DNA of 64,000 nucleotides from Siphonodentalium dalli (lineage: Eukaryota; Mollusca; Scaphopoda; Gadilida; Siphonodentaliidae): assembly GCA_032622095.1 (NCBI GenBank), contig CP136064.1, positions 133,057,129 through 133,121,128 on the forward strand, in the 5' to 3' direction. Both the position numbers and the translations under genes were made by a program. This document shows positions 1 to 10,486 of the stretch, one piece after another. The notes beneath the pieces were generated by a model. It saw only the letters and a list, made by a program, of their open reading frames with translations. It was not told where the DNA came from and ran no database searches. Every line of letters starts with the position of its first letter. Positions within the stretch are counted from its first letter, which is position 1.

Positions 1-330
1 CTATTCATAAATGACACACAAAAATGGCTGGATGAACACAAGCTGGACATCTCTATCACTCGTAGCAATATAATTTTCGGCCCTCCCCGCCAGCAAAATT
101 TCAGTGTCAAAAATTTATTTCTGACATTGCTTAAATATTACATATACAAAACCAAATTTGACCCCGATACCTTATCCCTGAAATCATTTCTATGTGAACT
201 TGATGAGAGATACCGGTTAGAGAAATATATAGCACTAAAGAGAGATATCCTCAACGACTTAGAATTTGAATGGTGTGAGATATACCTTGCCCTGTCAAGT
301 ACTTTGAGGACAAATAACTATTTGTGATTA
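1..330 (+). CDS. LINE reverse transcriptase, C-terminal fragment (5' end outside window)
   Basis: Frame 1 is open from the first base to the TGA stop at 328-330, giving 109 codons of the extreme C-terminus of a LINE ORF2. The stretch reading LLKYYIYKTKF and later RLEKYIALKRDI resembles the conserved tail found downstream of the reverse transcriptase and Cys/His region in many LINEs (a hydrophobic KYYIYK-type motif and an EKYIA motif before the last helix). No catalytic residues are in the window, so the clade cannot be named. Gene activity cannot be judged. The call rests on my recognition of the tail motif and on the poly(A) tail 340 bases downstream. Confidence 0.65.
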
Positions 331-695
331 TGTTCGTTTCTTCACTTGTTGATGGTTGGTCGAATTAACGCTATATAAATACCGGGCACGGATAGAGGCA
401 TTTTTGTTTTATCATATCGGAGACTATAAATTACATGTATATTTAAAAGCATACAAAACGATTTCTGATGACATTCCAGTCATAAACATAGTCTGTGTAA
501 TCAAAAACACGCATGAGGTGTCTTCGAATTTGAACGTGTGTAAGGCGTGTGTGAGTTGCGAGCGAAAGTCCCCCCTCCCGAAAATACCAGGACATTATTT
601 TTGTTATTGTCATTATGCTGTATTTTAAATATATGAATATGTCCATGTATATATTGTCAATAAAGAATTAAAAAAAAAAAAAAAAAAAAAAAAAA
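1..695 (+). mobile_element. 3' end of a non-LTR retrotransposon (LINE)
   Basis: The window opens inside a LINE copy. An open frame runs from base 1 to a stop at 328-330, followed by about 330 bases of 3' untranslated sequence, a polyadenylation hexamer AATAAA at 659-664 and an uninterrupted run of 26 A at 670-695. This order (C-terminal coding end, short UTR, signal, tail) is what target-primed reverse transcription leaves. The 5' part lies outside the window, so it is unknown whether the copy is full length. It abuts a minus-strand LINE tail to tail at about 696. Confidence 0.75.
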
Positions 696-1506
696 TTAGC
701 GTTACAGCTATATGGATAATAAAGGGGCACATGTTAAGGATTGACAAGCAGATTGCTATCTACGACGAGATTGATCTCCTTTGTATACTGGGACCACATC
801 CCGTAGGAATTCCTCACCACGAAGAGCGAAAACTCGTTCAGGTTGAGTATTTGTCTCCTGATATCGCCAGACAGGATAGAAAGAAATACCATCACTTGGT
901 CCTTCTGTGTGAGAGCATCAATGAATAAAAAACATGGTATGCCGAAAATGTCAATTAACGAAAACCACATTTGGATTCTAGACTCTGAAGTCGAAGAGCA
1001 ATCCAGTAAGGCATGCTCAACAATATCAACATAAACTTTGCCACACAGTTTGCAATGTCCGCATTCTGGGGAGGTACTTGTATGAAGGGCCAGAAGCTTC
1101 GCAGCAAGCAAGAATTTATGTTTTTCCTGTGGATGTGATCTACAAGATCTCCAAAGAATAGATTTTGACATTATATTATGATTTTGTGCGAACGTTGTTA
1201 GTGATTCAGAGCTTCTCATGCGCTCTTCACATTCACGATTTTGTATATCGTTAATATGTTGTGTGGTGATTGTTTTCCATTCACCTTTGGATGGGAAATT
1301 ACCATGTGTGGCGTAGTTGTGAAGATATGAATATAAATTATACCGTTTTAGTATGGATATAACATCGTTGATAAAAGAAGATTCATCAGTTGACGTTTGC
1401 GAAAGGTGGTCGGCCAATCGCGAGGAGAAGATTTCTTGCGACGATTTTCCTTGCGTCATTCTACATAGGTTCCCCAAAAAACATAGTTTTCGTTTATCAA
1501 AAATCG

Positions 1507-1556
1507 ATGACAATGAACCTGTTCCAAGGAGAGATTGGACGACATCAGTTCGGGAT
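1507..1556 (-). repeat. 50-bp direct repeat within LINE ORF2, canonical copy
   Basis: An exact 50-bp match to 3014-3063 in the same orientation. Here the frame reads RTDVVQSLLGTGSL, which fits the conserved LINE segment after the thumb, so I take this as the original copy. Confidence 0.9.
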
Positions 1557-3013
1557 CTTGTGGGCAATCCTTGGATGCGTTTGGGGCAGAACCTATGTGC
1601 TCGCTCCAGAGATGTCAAATTTGTCTCACTGAGCCCACACATTAGTTCTGTCCCATAAAGACTTTTGGGTAAAACAACCGAAGAATATATTGTAAGGAAG
1701 CTGAGTGGGGTAATCACACCAGCATACATACCGGCGTTACTTAACATGAGATAGACTGATCTAATTTTCTCGCATATGTGACTGGAGAGCTTGCTAGCAT
1801 GTGACTCACGATGTAAAGGTATGCCAAGGTGTGTAATTTTGTCAGATTCGGATATCGGTTTGTCGTTGAGGATCCACGTATTTATCGTGCGATTTAGCAT
1901 TAGAATTTGTTTCATTGAACACGACCACCTTACATTTGTCCTGGTTATAACAAAATCGCCATTTCCGGCTATACTCTCCACATATACGTTGCACAACTGC
2001 TGTACACCGGTTGCTGTCAGATACAAAAGCGTCATGTCGTCAGCTTGTGTTGGTGCTACACAGTTTATGGAATTCAATCGCAAGCCATGAGGATTTGAAA
2101 ATAGGTCAGCCAGTAGGTCATCAATGAACAGCATGTATAAAAGAGGGGCTAATATGCTTCCTTGTCTTGTTCCTTGGTTTATGGGGATCAGTTTGGAAGT
2201 TAAATTATTAAAGCGGACAGCGCATTGTAGACCACAAAGGAGAGTTTTGATAATGTGCCATATTTTACCGCAGAAACCTCTCTGGAGTAATTTGAACAAC
2301 AATCCGTTTATCCACACTGTATCAAACGCTTTACGTCCGTCGAGAAAGCAAGCATAAAGGGGGCTGTGTAGCTCTTTGGTATATGATATACATTCACTGA
2401 TTATGTAGGAAGAGTGCATGCTGCTTACCCCTTTCTGAAATCCATGCTGTAGGGAGTTAACTTGGATAAGATGTGGGGCATGAGATTCCAGACGATGAAA
2501 TATGATTTTTTCGAGAATCTTATAGAGGATAGGAAGCAAAGTTATAGCTCTGTAGTTATCAAATTTCGTCTTTGGTTTGCTGCCCCCTTTGTACAGTGGT
2601 ACCATGACTCCGATTTTCGCCTGTGATGGTATGTCATTGAATTCCAACATTTTGGTGAACATGTGGGCGATAGTATGTAAGATATACTCACCTCCATATA
2701 AAATGTGCTCATATGATATGGAGTCATGACCTGGGGCTTTCCCTTTGCTTACTGATCTGAGTACATTTTCAAGTTCATCAGACTTAACATCGTAGCATAA
2801 AAGTGAATCAAGATTACCTGATAAATCATTGTGGTCACGGGATACCATAGCATTAACGTTTTCAAAGTGGGATTTGTCAAAGGTTTCACTTTGAAGAGGT
2901 GAGTAAATAATTTCGTAATATGCTGCCCATGCTTCTATCACTTCGGGGGGATCACGGAGTGTCTTGTCGTCTACTTCGAATAAATGTTGGGCGGGTGCCT
3001 TTCTCCGTGCTTT

Positions 3014-3063
3014 ATGACAATGAACCTGTTCCAAGGAGAGATTGGACGACATCAGTTCGGGAT
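3014..3063 (-). repeat. 50-bp direct repeat within LINE ORF2, displaced copy
   Basis: Identical to 1507-1556, but read in a different frame (PELMSSNLSLEQVHCH) in the linker between endonuclease and reverse transcriptase. The flanks do not match those of the other copy, so this is a short templated patch rather than a homologous region. Confidence 0.9.
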
Positions 3064-4467
3064 GTATCTTACAAGGAAAATTGTCCATGTCTGTTTCAGC
3101 AAGGGTGTCAAGTCTTTCGTCGGCTTTTCTGAGAAACTGTTCATTGGCCCTTCGGTATTCACGTCGAAAGAGGCATTTTGCGTCTTTGTAATTTCGATAT
3201 GCAATGTGAGTGTCATCGCGTGGACTGTCTGCTTCCAGCCAAATGCGCCGATACGAAGTCATTGTTTTGTGCAGTTCATTCAAATGTTCGTGCCAAAATG
3301 GCTTGAGATGGCGATTAAATTTCTTCGGGGCCACAAACAGTTGTGAAGACTCTTTTAGGATGAGTGTAACATCGTCATAAAATTTGTCTAAATCTCGTGT
3401 ACTTTTAATTGCATATGTCGGTAAAGTTTCGCAAACGTGTGATTGATAAAGCCACAGATCCTCGTTTGAAGAGGAGAGCTTTTTCCAGTTCGGCCTGGCT
3501 GGGTTTACACTTGTCGGTGACGATTCTATTTCCGCCTCATATGATATGCACATGTGGATTGGACGGTGATTTGACACATTGGAAGAGTTATCCAAAATTT
3601 TAACGCTGGCTATTCTGCGTGTATCAGAAATTGGAATCAGAATATGATCTATAATTTTCCCGTGGTTACCACCAGCAGCTACAAATGTAAAGCGTGGATC
3701 GCTGCAGACGGGTTTACTGTTGACAGATTGTATTTTGCATGAGTCGATAAATTTTGAAAATGAATTGTTTCTAGCATCGTTTTTTTCCAAGTTACCATTG
3801 AAATCTCCCATGATAATGAGGTGACCAAGTGGGGAGTATTGGTCTTTTAGATCCTAGAGTTTTTGCAGATAGTCACGATAGAATTCCACTGTATAGTTTG
3901 TGCATGGCAAATATACCTGGAATATGTACAGGTATATACGAGGAGCGAGGCGAAATTGTACGCCACAAATACGATCATCATCTATATCTAACGGTGTTAT
4001 AGAATTATCGTACTTTCGATTCCAAAGTATGGCCACCCCACCTTTAAATCTGCCACGTTGCATGGGTAAACGTTGAGATGAGTCGCAGACCGCATGGTAT
4101 GTGTAACTTTGGTCTATAGTATCCAAAAAATGAACGTTGTGCTCATGTAACCAGTGCTCAGACAGGCCAATTATATCAATATGCTGGTCACGCATAAGAT
4201 TGTTAAGGTAGAGACTGCTTGACAGGATACCAGTACAGTTCCAAGAGATGACACTCGGCATTTTGAAGGATTAAATAAGTTATTTGAAGATGTGTCCCAT
4301 GACTGTTTTGGACACATTTCGTTCATCAATGTATCCGTATGTATATAAGACATCGTGCAACATATGTGTAGAGCAACAATGTGGGAATCATATGGGGAAA
4401 ACATCATTCTGTAAAGACAACAAAAACAATTAGTGCATATTGTTGAACACGTCAAATGGGACCCATT

Positions 4468-4497
4468 CGGCCGAATTCTGGTCCCTGGTCTAGACCA
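4468..4497 (+). repeat. Left terminal inverted repeat of the 5.16-kb element
   Basis: A 30-bp perfect inverted match to 9602-9631. It includes the self-complementary core GGTCTAGACC; with the next three bases the left copy extends to the 18-bp palindrome CCCTGGTCTAGACCAGGG. Confidence 0.85.
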
Positions 4498-5595
4498 GGG
4501 TTTCATGTAAACTATAGTCTAGACCAGGCCGAAACCACGGTGATCGCGATGTGTTACCCAGCTTCGAGGCGAGTAAGCTGGGATTATTGATCAGCACTGG
4601 TCCGTATTCTCGTCTTTTTGAAACTCAGGTTTACGTAAACCAAGGTTTGCCTTCTTATTGTCATTCAAGCCTTTGTCGGTCTGTTCATAATTCGAACCAT
4701 GTGGTAACGTACAAGTTCTGGTAACAGAAACATAAGTATTTTTTGGAAGCATTTATCTTTATGTTAACCAAAGTGTAATTATGCTATATTTGTATGTCGT
4801 GTAGAGTAAAGATTATAATCATATATGAACTGGACAAGATTTAATATAATCCATAATTATGTGTGTTATAGGTAATAGTCTGCAACTGAGACCTAGTCCC
4901 CCCCTGGTCTGAGATATTTGTATAAACCGAGACTTGATCCTAAGACGAGAATAGCGAAGTCTGGTTTCGAGAATATATTTATGGTGCAGAACTCTAATAC
5001 GGATTATTAGTTTGATTGTAAGCCAGTCATTCGCACGATGGTGAATAGTTTGAGCAATCACAAGCTGGCTTTTAACTGGACATTAGAAATGATCTTGTGT
5101 AACTGTGTTTTATATAATGTCACATATCATAACTGTAACAATCATGCGTGCGTGTACCCCGGCGATTTGCTGTGGATGAGCATGGGCGGCCCGGCATAAC
5201 AGTGAATGGCACATCGGATTTTCATTTTCGTCTTACATCGCATGGGCGGGATGCTGGGCTTTCCCGGCGTATTCATAAAATTGACGTTGGAATGCTTCTT
5301 AATGGGGATTACTCGTAGCGCCCATTAACGTAGTTTATTCCAGTATTTTGAACAAGAATAATACTGATGTTTTAAGTAATTTTATTTTAAACGTAAAGCA
5401 AACAAAAAACAGTAAAGACGAAAAAAAAATTACAAACAAAACCAGAACCAGAATTTTTTTTACAAAAACATTAAAATAAAATGAAAACAAAACAAAAATA
5501 GAAGAAAAAAATTCAAAATATATAAATTTATGATTCTTTTATTTAAACGCATTTGCTGAAAAAGAAATACAAGAATGGAGTTTACTATCTTGTGT
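4498..5595. other. Non-coding interior of the TIR element, no gene seen
   Basis: No open frame here resembles a known protein. The sequence is AT-rich with an A-rich stretch (about 5400-5520) and a short GC-rich patch near 5160-5280. It probably belongs to the TIR element itself. Confidence 0.5.
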
Positions 5596-5608
5596 CCCTA
5601 GAAATCTC

Positions 5609-5896
5609 GGGGGCCCCGGTGGTTCAGTCGGTAGAGTGCCAGGTGGATTACACCGTCACATGCCGTCCAGCGCTGACGAAGCTGGTTCTAACCCCGTCAT
5701 ATGTAGGGTGGCCGTAATCGTGTATCTGGGCAAGTTTGTCAGTTGCTTTCCGGGGATCGGTGGTTTCTACACGCAGTGGGACGATTTCTCGGTGACATTA
5801 AGCCTCTGTGTGGTCTTTCCTCCACCCGTAAAATTGACAACGTCGTGTGTGGCATAGCGGCTAGATCGACGATAAACCCTAACAAACCAAGCCAAA
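5609..5896 (+). mobile_element. tRNA-derived SINE
   Basis: This 288-bp element starts with GGGGGCCCCGGTGGTTCAG and is flanked by a perfect 13-bp target duplication, CCCTAGAAATCTC, at 5596-5608 and 5897-5909. The head carries an RNA polymerase III A box (TGGTTCAGTCGG) and a B-box-like GGTTCTAACCC about 50 bases later, as in a tRNA-derived promoter. The body (TTTCCTCCACCC followed by GTAAAATTGAC) and the tail (CGATAAACCCTAACAAACC) recall the widespread invertebrate SINE central/3' domain common in molluscs. The intact target duplication indicates a fairly young insertion. Confidence 0.8.
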
Positions 5897-5909
5897 CCCT
5901 AGAAATCTC

Positions 5910-6141
5910 TGAGAAATTCTTATTTTAACGTACATTTTGTTAATCGTCCTTGTTCCAACAATGTCTTACCATTTGGAGTCTTGGAAATTGGAATGATGGC
6001 AACTGAAATGATGGGCGCAATTGTTTTTAGCCCATTATATGTTTGGGTCGAGATTTAAAAGGGCGGTCTCTGAGACTGATTATTCTGTGCATGGGGAGGT
6101 GGTATAAACAATGTATAGCCACGTATATATATATATATATA
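5910..6141. other. Non-coding spacer ending in a TA microsatellite
   Basis: No coding potential is recognised. The last ~20 bases before the Helitron-like element are an alternating TA run. Confidence 0.5.
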
Positions 6142-6875
6142 CTAGAAGGTGACCCGACTTCGTCCGGGCTATTCAAAAACCAAATTTCAAGTCGATAGCT
6201 CCACCCGTTTCCGAGATCTGGTCTGCGCATGCGCGTAGCTGGCGTCGCACGGGCTCGGCGACCCGATAAAATTCGTATCCGGGGCAAGATACATTCACAT
6301 ACCAAATTTCAAGTCGATAGCTCCACCCGTTTCAGAGATATATAGCCCAATGTCATTTGCGGATACCTCGGCCGGTGATGAGTTAACGCGACATCGGCCG
6401 GTTAAGAGTTAACGCGATCACGTCACGATATGTTGATGGCGTAATATATTTACGCAATGTTTTTCGATGAGCGAAGCATGGTCCTGCGTTCTTCCCGATA
6501 ATTAAGGTAGAAACTTTAAACGTACACAGGCGTGTGATACATCATTGGAAATTGAAGCGCCACAGATTCTAACCGTGCAAATTATATGACTGGCAATTTA
6601 TTATTCGCGCTATATCGAATCGATTTGTGAGCACCGAACTGAAATATATTAGCGCAAAACGGCGTAAAAACAGATTTGACCTCGGCACGTGAAAAGTTGA
6701 CCTCGGATCTGAAAATCAATAGGCCTATGTTACTCCTGACCCGAAAATACCCCCACATACCAAGTTTCATCGAAATCGGGTCGGCCGTTTTCGAGTTCAT
6801 CGATTACACACACACACACACACACACAAACAAACAAACAAACAAACAAACAGATCTTCCAAAATATATAATAGA
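6142..6875 (-). mobile_element. Helitron-like non-autonomous element, chimeric core
   Basis: Read on the minus strand it starts TCTATTATATATTTTGG at 6875, passes a GT/GTTT microsatellite (CA/CAAA on the plus strand, about 6807-6851) and ends in a CCCGGACGAAGTCGGG hairpin followed by CTAG at 6142-6145. The 3' half carries about one and a half of the 122-bp monomers that make up the large satellite at 29-64 kb, while the 5' half matches the family at 8338-9135. It therefore joins two families in one element. No helicase or Rep protein is encoded. Confidence 0.7.
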
Positions 6876-7606
6876 CTAGAAGGTGACCCGACTTCGTCCG
6901 GGCTTTGACCTTGAATTGACCATTTTGAAGGTCAAGGTCAGTTGGGGTAACGATTTGACCCGTCCAAAACACTGCCCGGACAAAAGTACCCGACAAAAGT
7001 ACCCGTCGAAATCCATCCTGTTTTACCCGATTTGACCTTGAATTGATAATATTGAAGGTCAAGGTCAGGTTGGGGTCACGATTTGACCCGTCCAAAACAC
7101 TCAGTGGACAAAAGTAACCCTATGTATCAAATTTCGTGAAAATCCCATCAAAATTCGCGATTTGACCTTGAATTGACCCGATTTCAAGGTCAATGTCACG
7201 TCGCACGGGCAAATGAATAGGCTTATGAGACTCCACACACGAAAGTATCCCTAGACACCAAGTTTCATCGAAATCCCGTGAAATTCGGGCGTTTGACCTT
7301 GAAATGACCCGATTTCAAGGTCAATGTCACGTCGCACGGGCAAATTAATAGGCCTATGCCACTCCCCGGCCGAAAATATCCCCACATACCAAGTTTCATC
7401 GAAATCCCGTGATATTCGGGCGTTTGACCTTGAAATGACCCGATTTCAAGGTCACGTCGCACGGGCAAATTAATAGGCATATGTTACTCTCCGACCGAAA
7501 ATACCCCCACATACCAAGTTTCATCGAAATCGGCTCGTCGTTTTCGAGTCCATCGATTACAGACACACACACACTCACACACAGATCTTCCAAAATATAT
7601 AATAGA
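6876..7606 (-). mobile_element. Helitron-like non-autonomous element, tandem copy 2
   Basis: Same ends as its neighbour: TCTATTATATATTTTGG at 7606 and hairpin plus CTAG at 6876-6879. The interior has roughly 130-bp tandem monomers rich in TTGACCTTGAA and AAGGTCA motifs, and a short GT microsatellite next to the 5' end. Its CTAG end is joined directly to the TC start of the preceding element with no spacer. Confidence 0.75.
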
Positions 7607-8329
7607 CTAGAAGGTGACCCGACTTCGTCCGGGCTTTGACCTTGAATTGTCCATTTTGAAGGTCAAGTGGGGTCACGATTTGACCAGTCCAAAACACTGC
7701 CCGAACAAAAGTACCGACAAAGTGCCCGTCGAAATCCATCCGGTTTTACCCGATTTGACCTTGAATTTGATCATTTTGAAGGTCAAGGTCAGATCGGGGT
7801 CACTATTTGACCCGTCCAAAACACTCAGTGGACAAAAGTAACCCTGTGTATAAAATTTCGTCGAAATCCCATCAAAATTGGCGATTTGACCTTGAATTGA
7901 CCCGATTTCAAGGTCAATGTCACGTCGCACGGGCAAATGAATATACTTATGAGACTCCCCATACGAAAGTACCCCCACATACCAAGTGTCATCGAAATCC
8001 AGTGATATTTGGGCGTTTGACCTTGAAAAGACCCAATTTCAAGGTCAAGGTCACGTCGCACGGGCAAATTAACAGGTTTTTGCCACTCCCCGGGCGAAGG
8101 TACCCCCACAAACCAAGTTTCATCGAAATCCCGTGATATTCGGGCGTTTGACCTTGAAATTACCCGATGTCAAGGTCACGTCGCACGGGCAAATTAATAG
8201 GCCTATGTCACTCCCCGGCCGAAAATACCCCCACATACAAAGTTTCATCGAAATCGGCTCAGCCGTTTTCGAGTCCATCGATTACAGACACACACACACA
8301 CACACAGATCTTCCAAAATATATAATAGA
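7607..8329 (-). mobile_element. Helitron-like non-autonomous element, tandem copy 3
   Basis: This copy runs from the TC start at 8329 to CTAG at 7607-7610, with the same hairpin and a core of ~130-bp monomers closely related to copy 2. It is joined base to base to copy 2. Confidence 0.75.
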
Positions 8330-8337
8330 TATATATA

Positions 8338-9070
8338 CTAGAAGGTGACCCGACTTCGTCCGGGCTTTGACCTTGAATTGACCATTTTGAAGGTCAAGGT
8401 CAGGTGGGGTCAAACACCAACACCCCAAAAATGGTGGAAATCGGCCCAGCGGATACCGCGAAATCGGCCCAGCGGATACCGAGATACCCTATGCATCAAA
8501 TTTCGTCCGTAAAAATCCGCCAGTTTAACCCGATTTGATTTCCACTCAAGTATATAAACGCGCCTCATATACACACGCTCATTAATTATCAAGTTTCAAC
8601 GTAAAGATAAATTACCATCGGTGCCCGATATATCGCCAAGACGTCTGAAACAGTCAAATGCATCGGCCGGTTAAGCGTTAACGTGATCTAACGTTATGAC
8701 CTCTAACGACGTCATAGAAGTTACGCATTGTTTTTATCCTGATGGAAGATAGTACCACTTCTTCTTGATAATTGAGGCAGATAACGGATACATACGCATT
8801 ATATATCGTTGGAAAGAGGAAACACGAAAGATTCTCACAGTGTCATTATTATGACTGGCATTTTATTATTCGCGTTGTTTCGAATCGATTTGTAAGCACC
8901 GAACTCAAATGAAAGTCTCGTAACACAGCGTAAAAACAGATTTGACCTCGGCACGTGAAAAGTTGACCTCGGATCTGAAAATCAATAGGCCCATGTTCGT
9001 TCCCGAGTCGAATTACGTGTCCGTACCAAGTTTGGTCGAAATCGGTCCAGCCGTGTTCGAGTCCATCGCG

Positions 9071-9111
<41 letters not shown>

Positions 9112-9132
9112 AGATCTTCCAAATTATATAAT

Positions 9133-9135
<3 letters not shown>
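8338..9135 (-). mobile_element. Helitron-like non-autonomous element, tandem copy 4
   Basis: A 798-bp element with the TC start at 9135 and hairpin plus CTAG at 8338-8341; only 8 bases of TA repeat separate it from copy 3. It lacks the long monomer array. Most of its length is unique sequence that reappears in opposite orientation at 18183-18970, which defines the element ends independently. Confidence 0.8.

Positions 9136-9168
<33 letters not shown>
9136..9168. repeat. TA dinucleotide microsatellite
   Basis: Alternating TA directly abutting the 5' end of the Helitron-like element, consistent with insertion into a TA-rich site. Confidence 0.85.
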
Positions 9169-9169
<1 letters not shown>

Positions 9170-9314
9170 CCATGGGTGGTTCCATCGGCCGTGAAACAAG
9201 TTTTTTTTTTACTCAACTAAGACATTTACTCAAACCGCTGACATCAAAATTGGTTATCATAATAAATAAACATAAAGGTAGGGTCGTGGCGACATGGGAA
9301 CTTGGGGTGTCTCA

Positions 9315-9337
9315 CCCCCCCCCCCCCCCCCCCCCCC
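9315..9337. repeat. Poly(C) tract of 23 bases
   Basis: An uninterrupted C run. Similar runs occur at 19228-19247, 19720-19737 and 28215-28230, and a G run at 16714-16726. Confidence 0.9.
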
Positions 9338-9601
9338 AACTTAGGATGGAGTGGATTGGAAATATGGACAAAACCCCCACCATCCACGTGGAGACTCTCT
9401 AATCACATGTATGTAAAGACGACACACCGCACGTGTTCGGTGATAACCCGTTACATTAATGCTCAACTATTCGCGACGTGAACGCAATCATATTGTTCGA
9501 GCACCAAGCGTCGTTGATTGAACAATAATCCGCCTAATCTAATCGAGACCAGGTGGTTTCGCGAGACCAGGTCCAGACATGGAACACCGTGATTATTAGG
9601 G

Positions 9602-9631
9602 TGGTCTAGACCAGGGACCAGAATTCGGCCG
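9602..9631 (-). repeat. Right terminal inverted repeat of the 5.16-kb element
   Basis: Exact reverse complement of 4468-4497. The outer six bases, CGGCCG, are palindromic and could be either the end of the element or a 6-bp target duplication. Confidence 0.85.
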
Positions 9632-10280
9632 CAAGGGTACATGTGACATCTTTGGGCCAGCAATCAGGACCTCTACAAAAGCTGCTGTCTGATTCATCCA
9701 CATTGATTCTTGCCGACAAGACACCATTTCTACGAAGGCGGAAAACCTTTATCACAGAGAATTTGACTTCAAACTTGTATAAGTAGTCAGCCAGACATTC
9801 AGCATCAACGAAGTACGGAAGGTTGGACACGAAGAGTCTAGTTGATCTAATTGGCTTTGCATTACTCGCGCGATAAGTGTTGTTTTTGTCTCCTCGGTCG
9901 GGATTGTCACTGTAACGGCTCTCTTGATCATCGTGTGAAATATTGCGTGCACTGTACCTTGACTTGGTCTCGCCAGATTCACTTGCTGTTGGTCGGATAT
10001 CTGGATTACCGTTATAACTGTTGCGGGTATGATTTGAATGCGCGTTAACGGGATTTGGCTTATTGTCATCAATTATCACTGAGTCGTTTTCACAATCATC
10101 CGACGAGTTAGTATTTTCAACTGTGTCCTTTATGTACTCACAGAAGTGATCAAGCCGATCACAAACTTCATCAGCGAATAGTTTCATTTGGTTTTGCAAA
10201 AGTTTAAAGTTTTCTTTGTTCAGTTTTTCACCAGTTTCGTCAATTCATCCCTTGCGAGGCCTTCTAAAATTATGTCTTCA
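9632..10280 (-). pseudogene. LINE ORF1 remnant with RRM-like domain (interrupted by the TIR element)
   Basis: The frame is open on the minus strand from a stop at 10245-10247 to the insertion point at 9631. The first in-frame ATG is at 10187, but an upstream stretch in another frame (EGLARDELTKLVK) reads like the start of the same coiled region, so there is a frameshift near 10225. The N-terminal part is a helical segment (LFADEVCDRLDHFCEYIKD), followed by a Ser/Asn/Arg-rich linker. An RRM-like domain follows (RLFVSNLPYFVDAECLADYL, then VIKVFRLRRNG and SARINV), as in ORF1 nucleic-acid-binding proteins of Jockey/I-type LINEs. The frame continues across the insert into WVPFDVFNNMH and a stop at 4432-4467. 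It is almost certainly dead. Confidence 0.7.
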
Positions 10281-10486
10281 CTTCCCAGTTATGCCCCCAG
10301 GGTGTGGACTATGAGGAGAGATTTATTTGCAAGTCATAATATATTTTTTATTTCCCGGGAACAATACTTATTAGTTGATTCCATTGATCGTCTTATGTTT
10401 CCGTTTTCGACGCATCGTGACTAAATCGTATCTCTTGACTCATCGCCGAGAGGCTTTATCTGTATGACATCATAATGGTGCTGCTT
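10281..10486. other. Non-coding spacer
   Basis: Possibly the decayed 5' region of the same LINE; no motif is recognised. Confidence 0.4.

Larger units (their letters stand above)
734..4261 (-). pseudogene. LINE ORF2: apurinic-type endonuclease plus reverse transcriptase, one in-frame stop
   Basis: ORF2 reads from ATG at 4261 to TAA at 734-736, about 1,175 codons, broken by one in-frame TAG at 3854-3856; the two halves are in the same frame. The N-terminal ~240 residues show endonuclease motifs: SWNCTG, IIGLSEHWL with the catalytic Glu, GGVAILWN, MGDFNGN, IIDHILI and NHRPIH. The reverse transcriptase shows KAPGHD, NYRAITLLP, the box-A Asp in AFDTVW, RQGSILAPLLY and the catalytic pair as QADDM (usually YADD). 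A Cys/His motif (CGHCKLCG...H...C) lies near the C-terminus. The order fits the Jockey/I-like LINEs; I do not fix the clade. Two further defects are a patch at about 1895-1990 where the conserved SRKWRF motif lies in another frame, and a 50-bp duplicated patch at 3014-3063. The copy is probably dead. Confidence 0.9.
696..4467 (-). mobile_element. LINE, 3' segment carrying ORF2 (interrupted copy)
   Basis: This is the 3' part of a minus-strand non-LTR retrotransposon. It contains ORF2 (endonuclease plus reverse transcriptase), about 38 bases of 3' untranslated sequence (696-733), and a short spacer upstream of ORF2 (4262-4467) that includes the last codons of ORF1. The upstream remainder of ORF1 is displaced to 9632-10280 by an inserted 5.16-kb element. 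Removing that insert joins the ORF1 frame exactly (see findings), which is why I treat the two segments as one LINE. Its own 3' tail is not obvious, because a poly(A) of the opposite LINE begins where a tail would be. Confidence 0.75.
4468..9631. mobile_element. Composite element with 30-bp terminal inverted repeats inserted in LINE ORF1
   Basis: The first 30 bases (4468-4497) are the exact reverse complement of the last 30 (9602-9631). Each contains CGGCCGAATTCTGGTCCC followed by the palindrome TGGTCTAGACCA. Subterminal sequence on both sides carries further GTCTAGACC/GAAACCAC-like motifs in mirrored orientation. The insert lies inside the ORF1 of the minus-strand LINE, and removing it restores an open reading frame. 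No transposase is recognisable. Most of the interior consists of later insertions (SINE at 5609-5896, Helitron-like elements at 6142-9135), so the original element was about 1.5 kb of non-coding DNA. The superfamily is undetermined. Confidence 0.6.

Noticed and set aside
5609-5680. Functional tRNA gene
   Set aside because: Only the A and B boxes are tRNA-like; the cloverleaf is not preserved, and the sequence continues as a SINE with target duplication.
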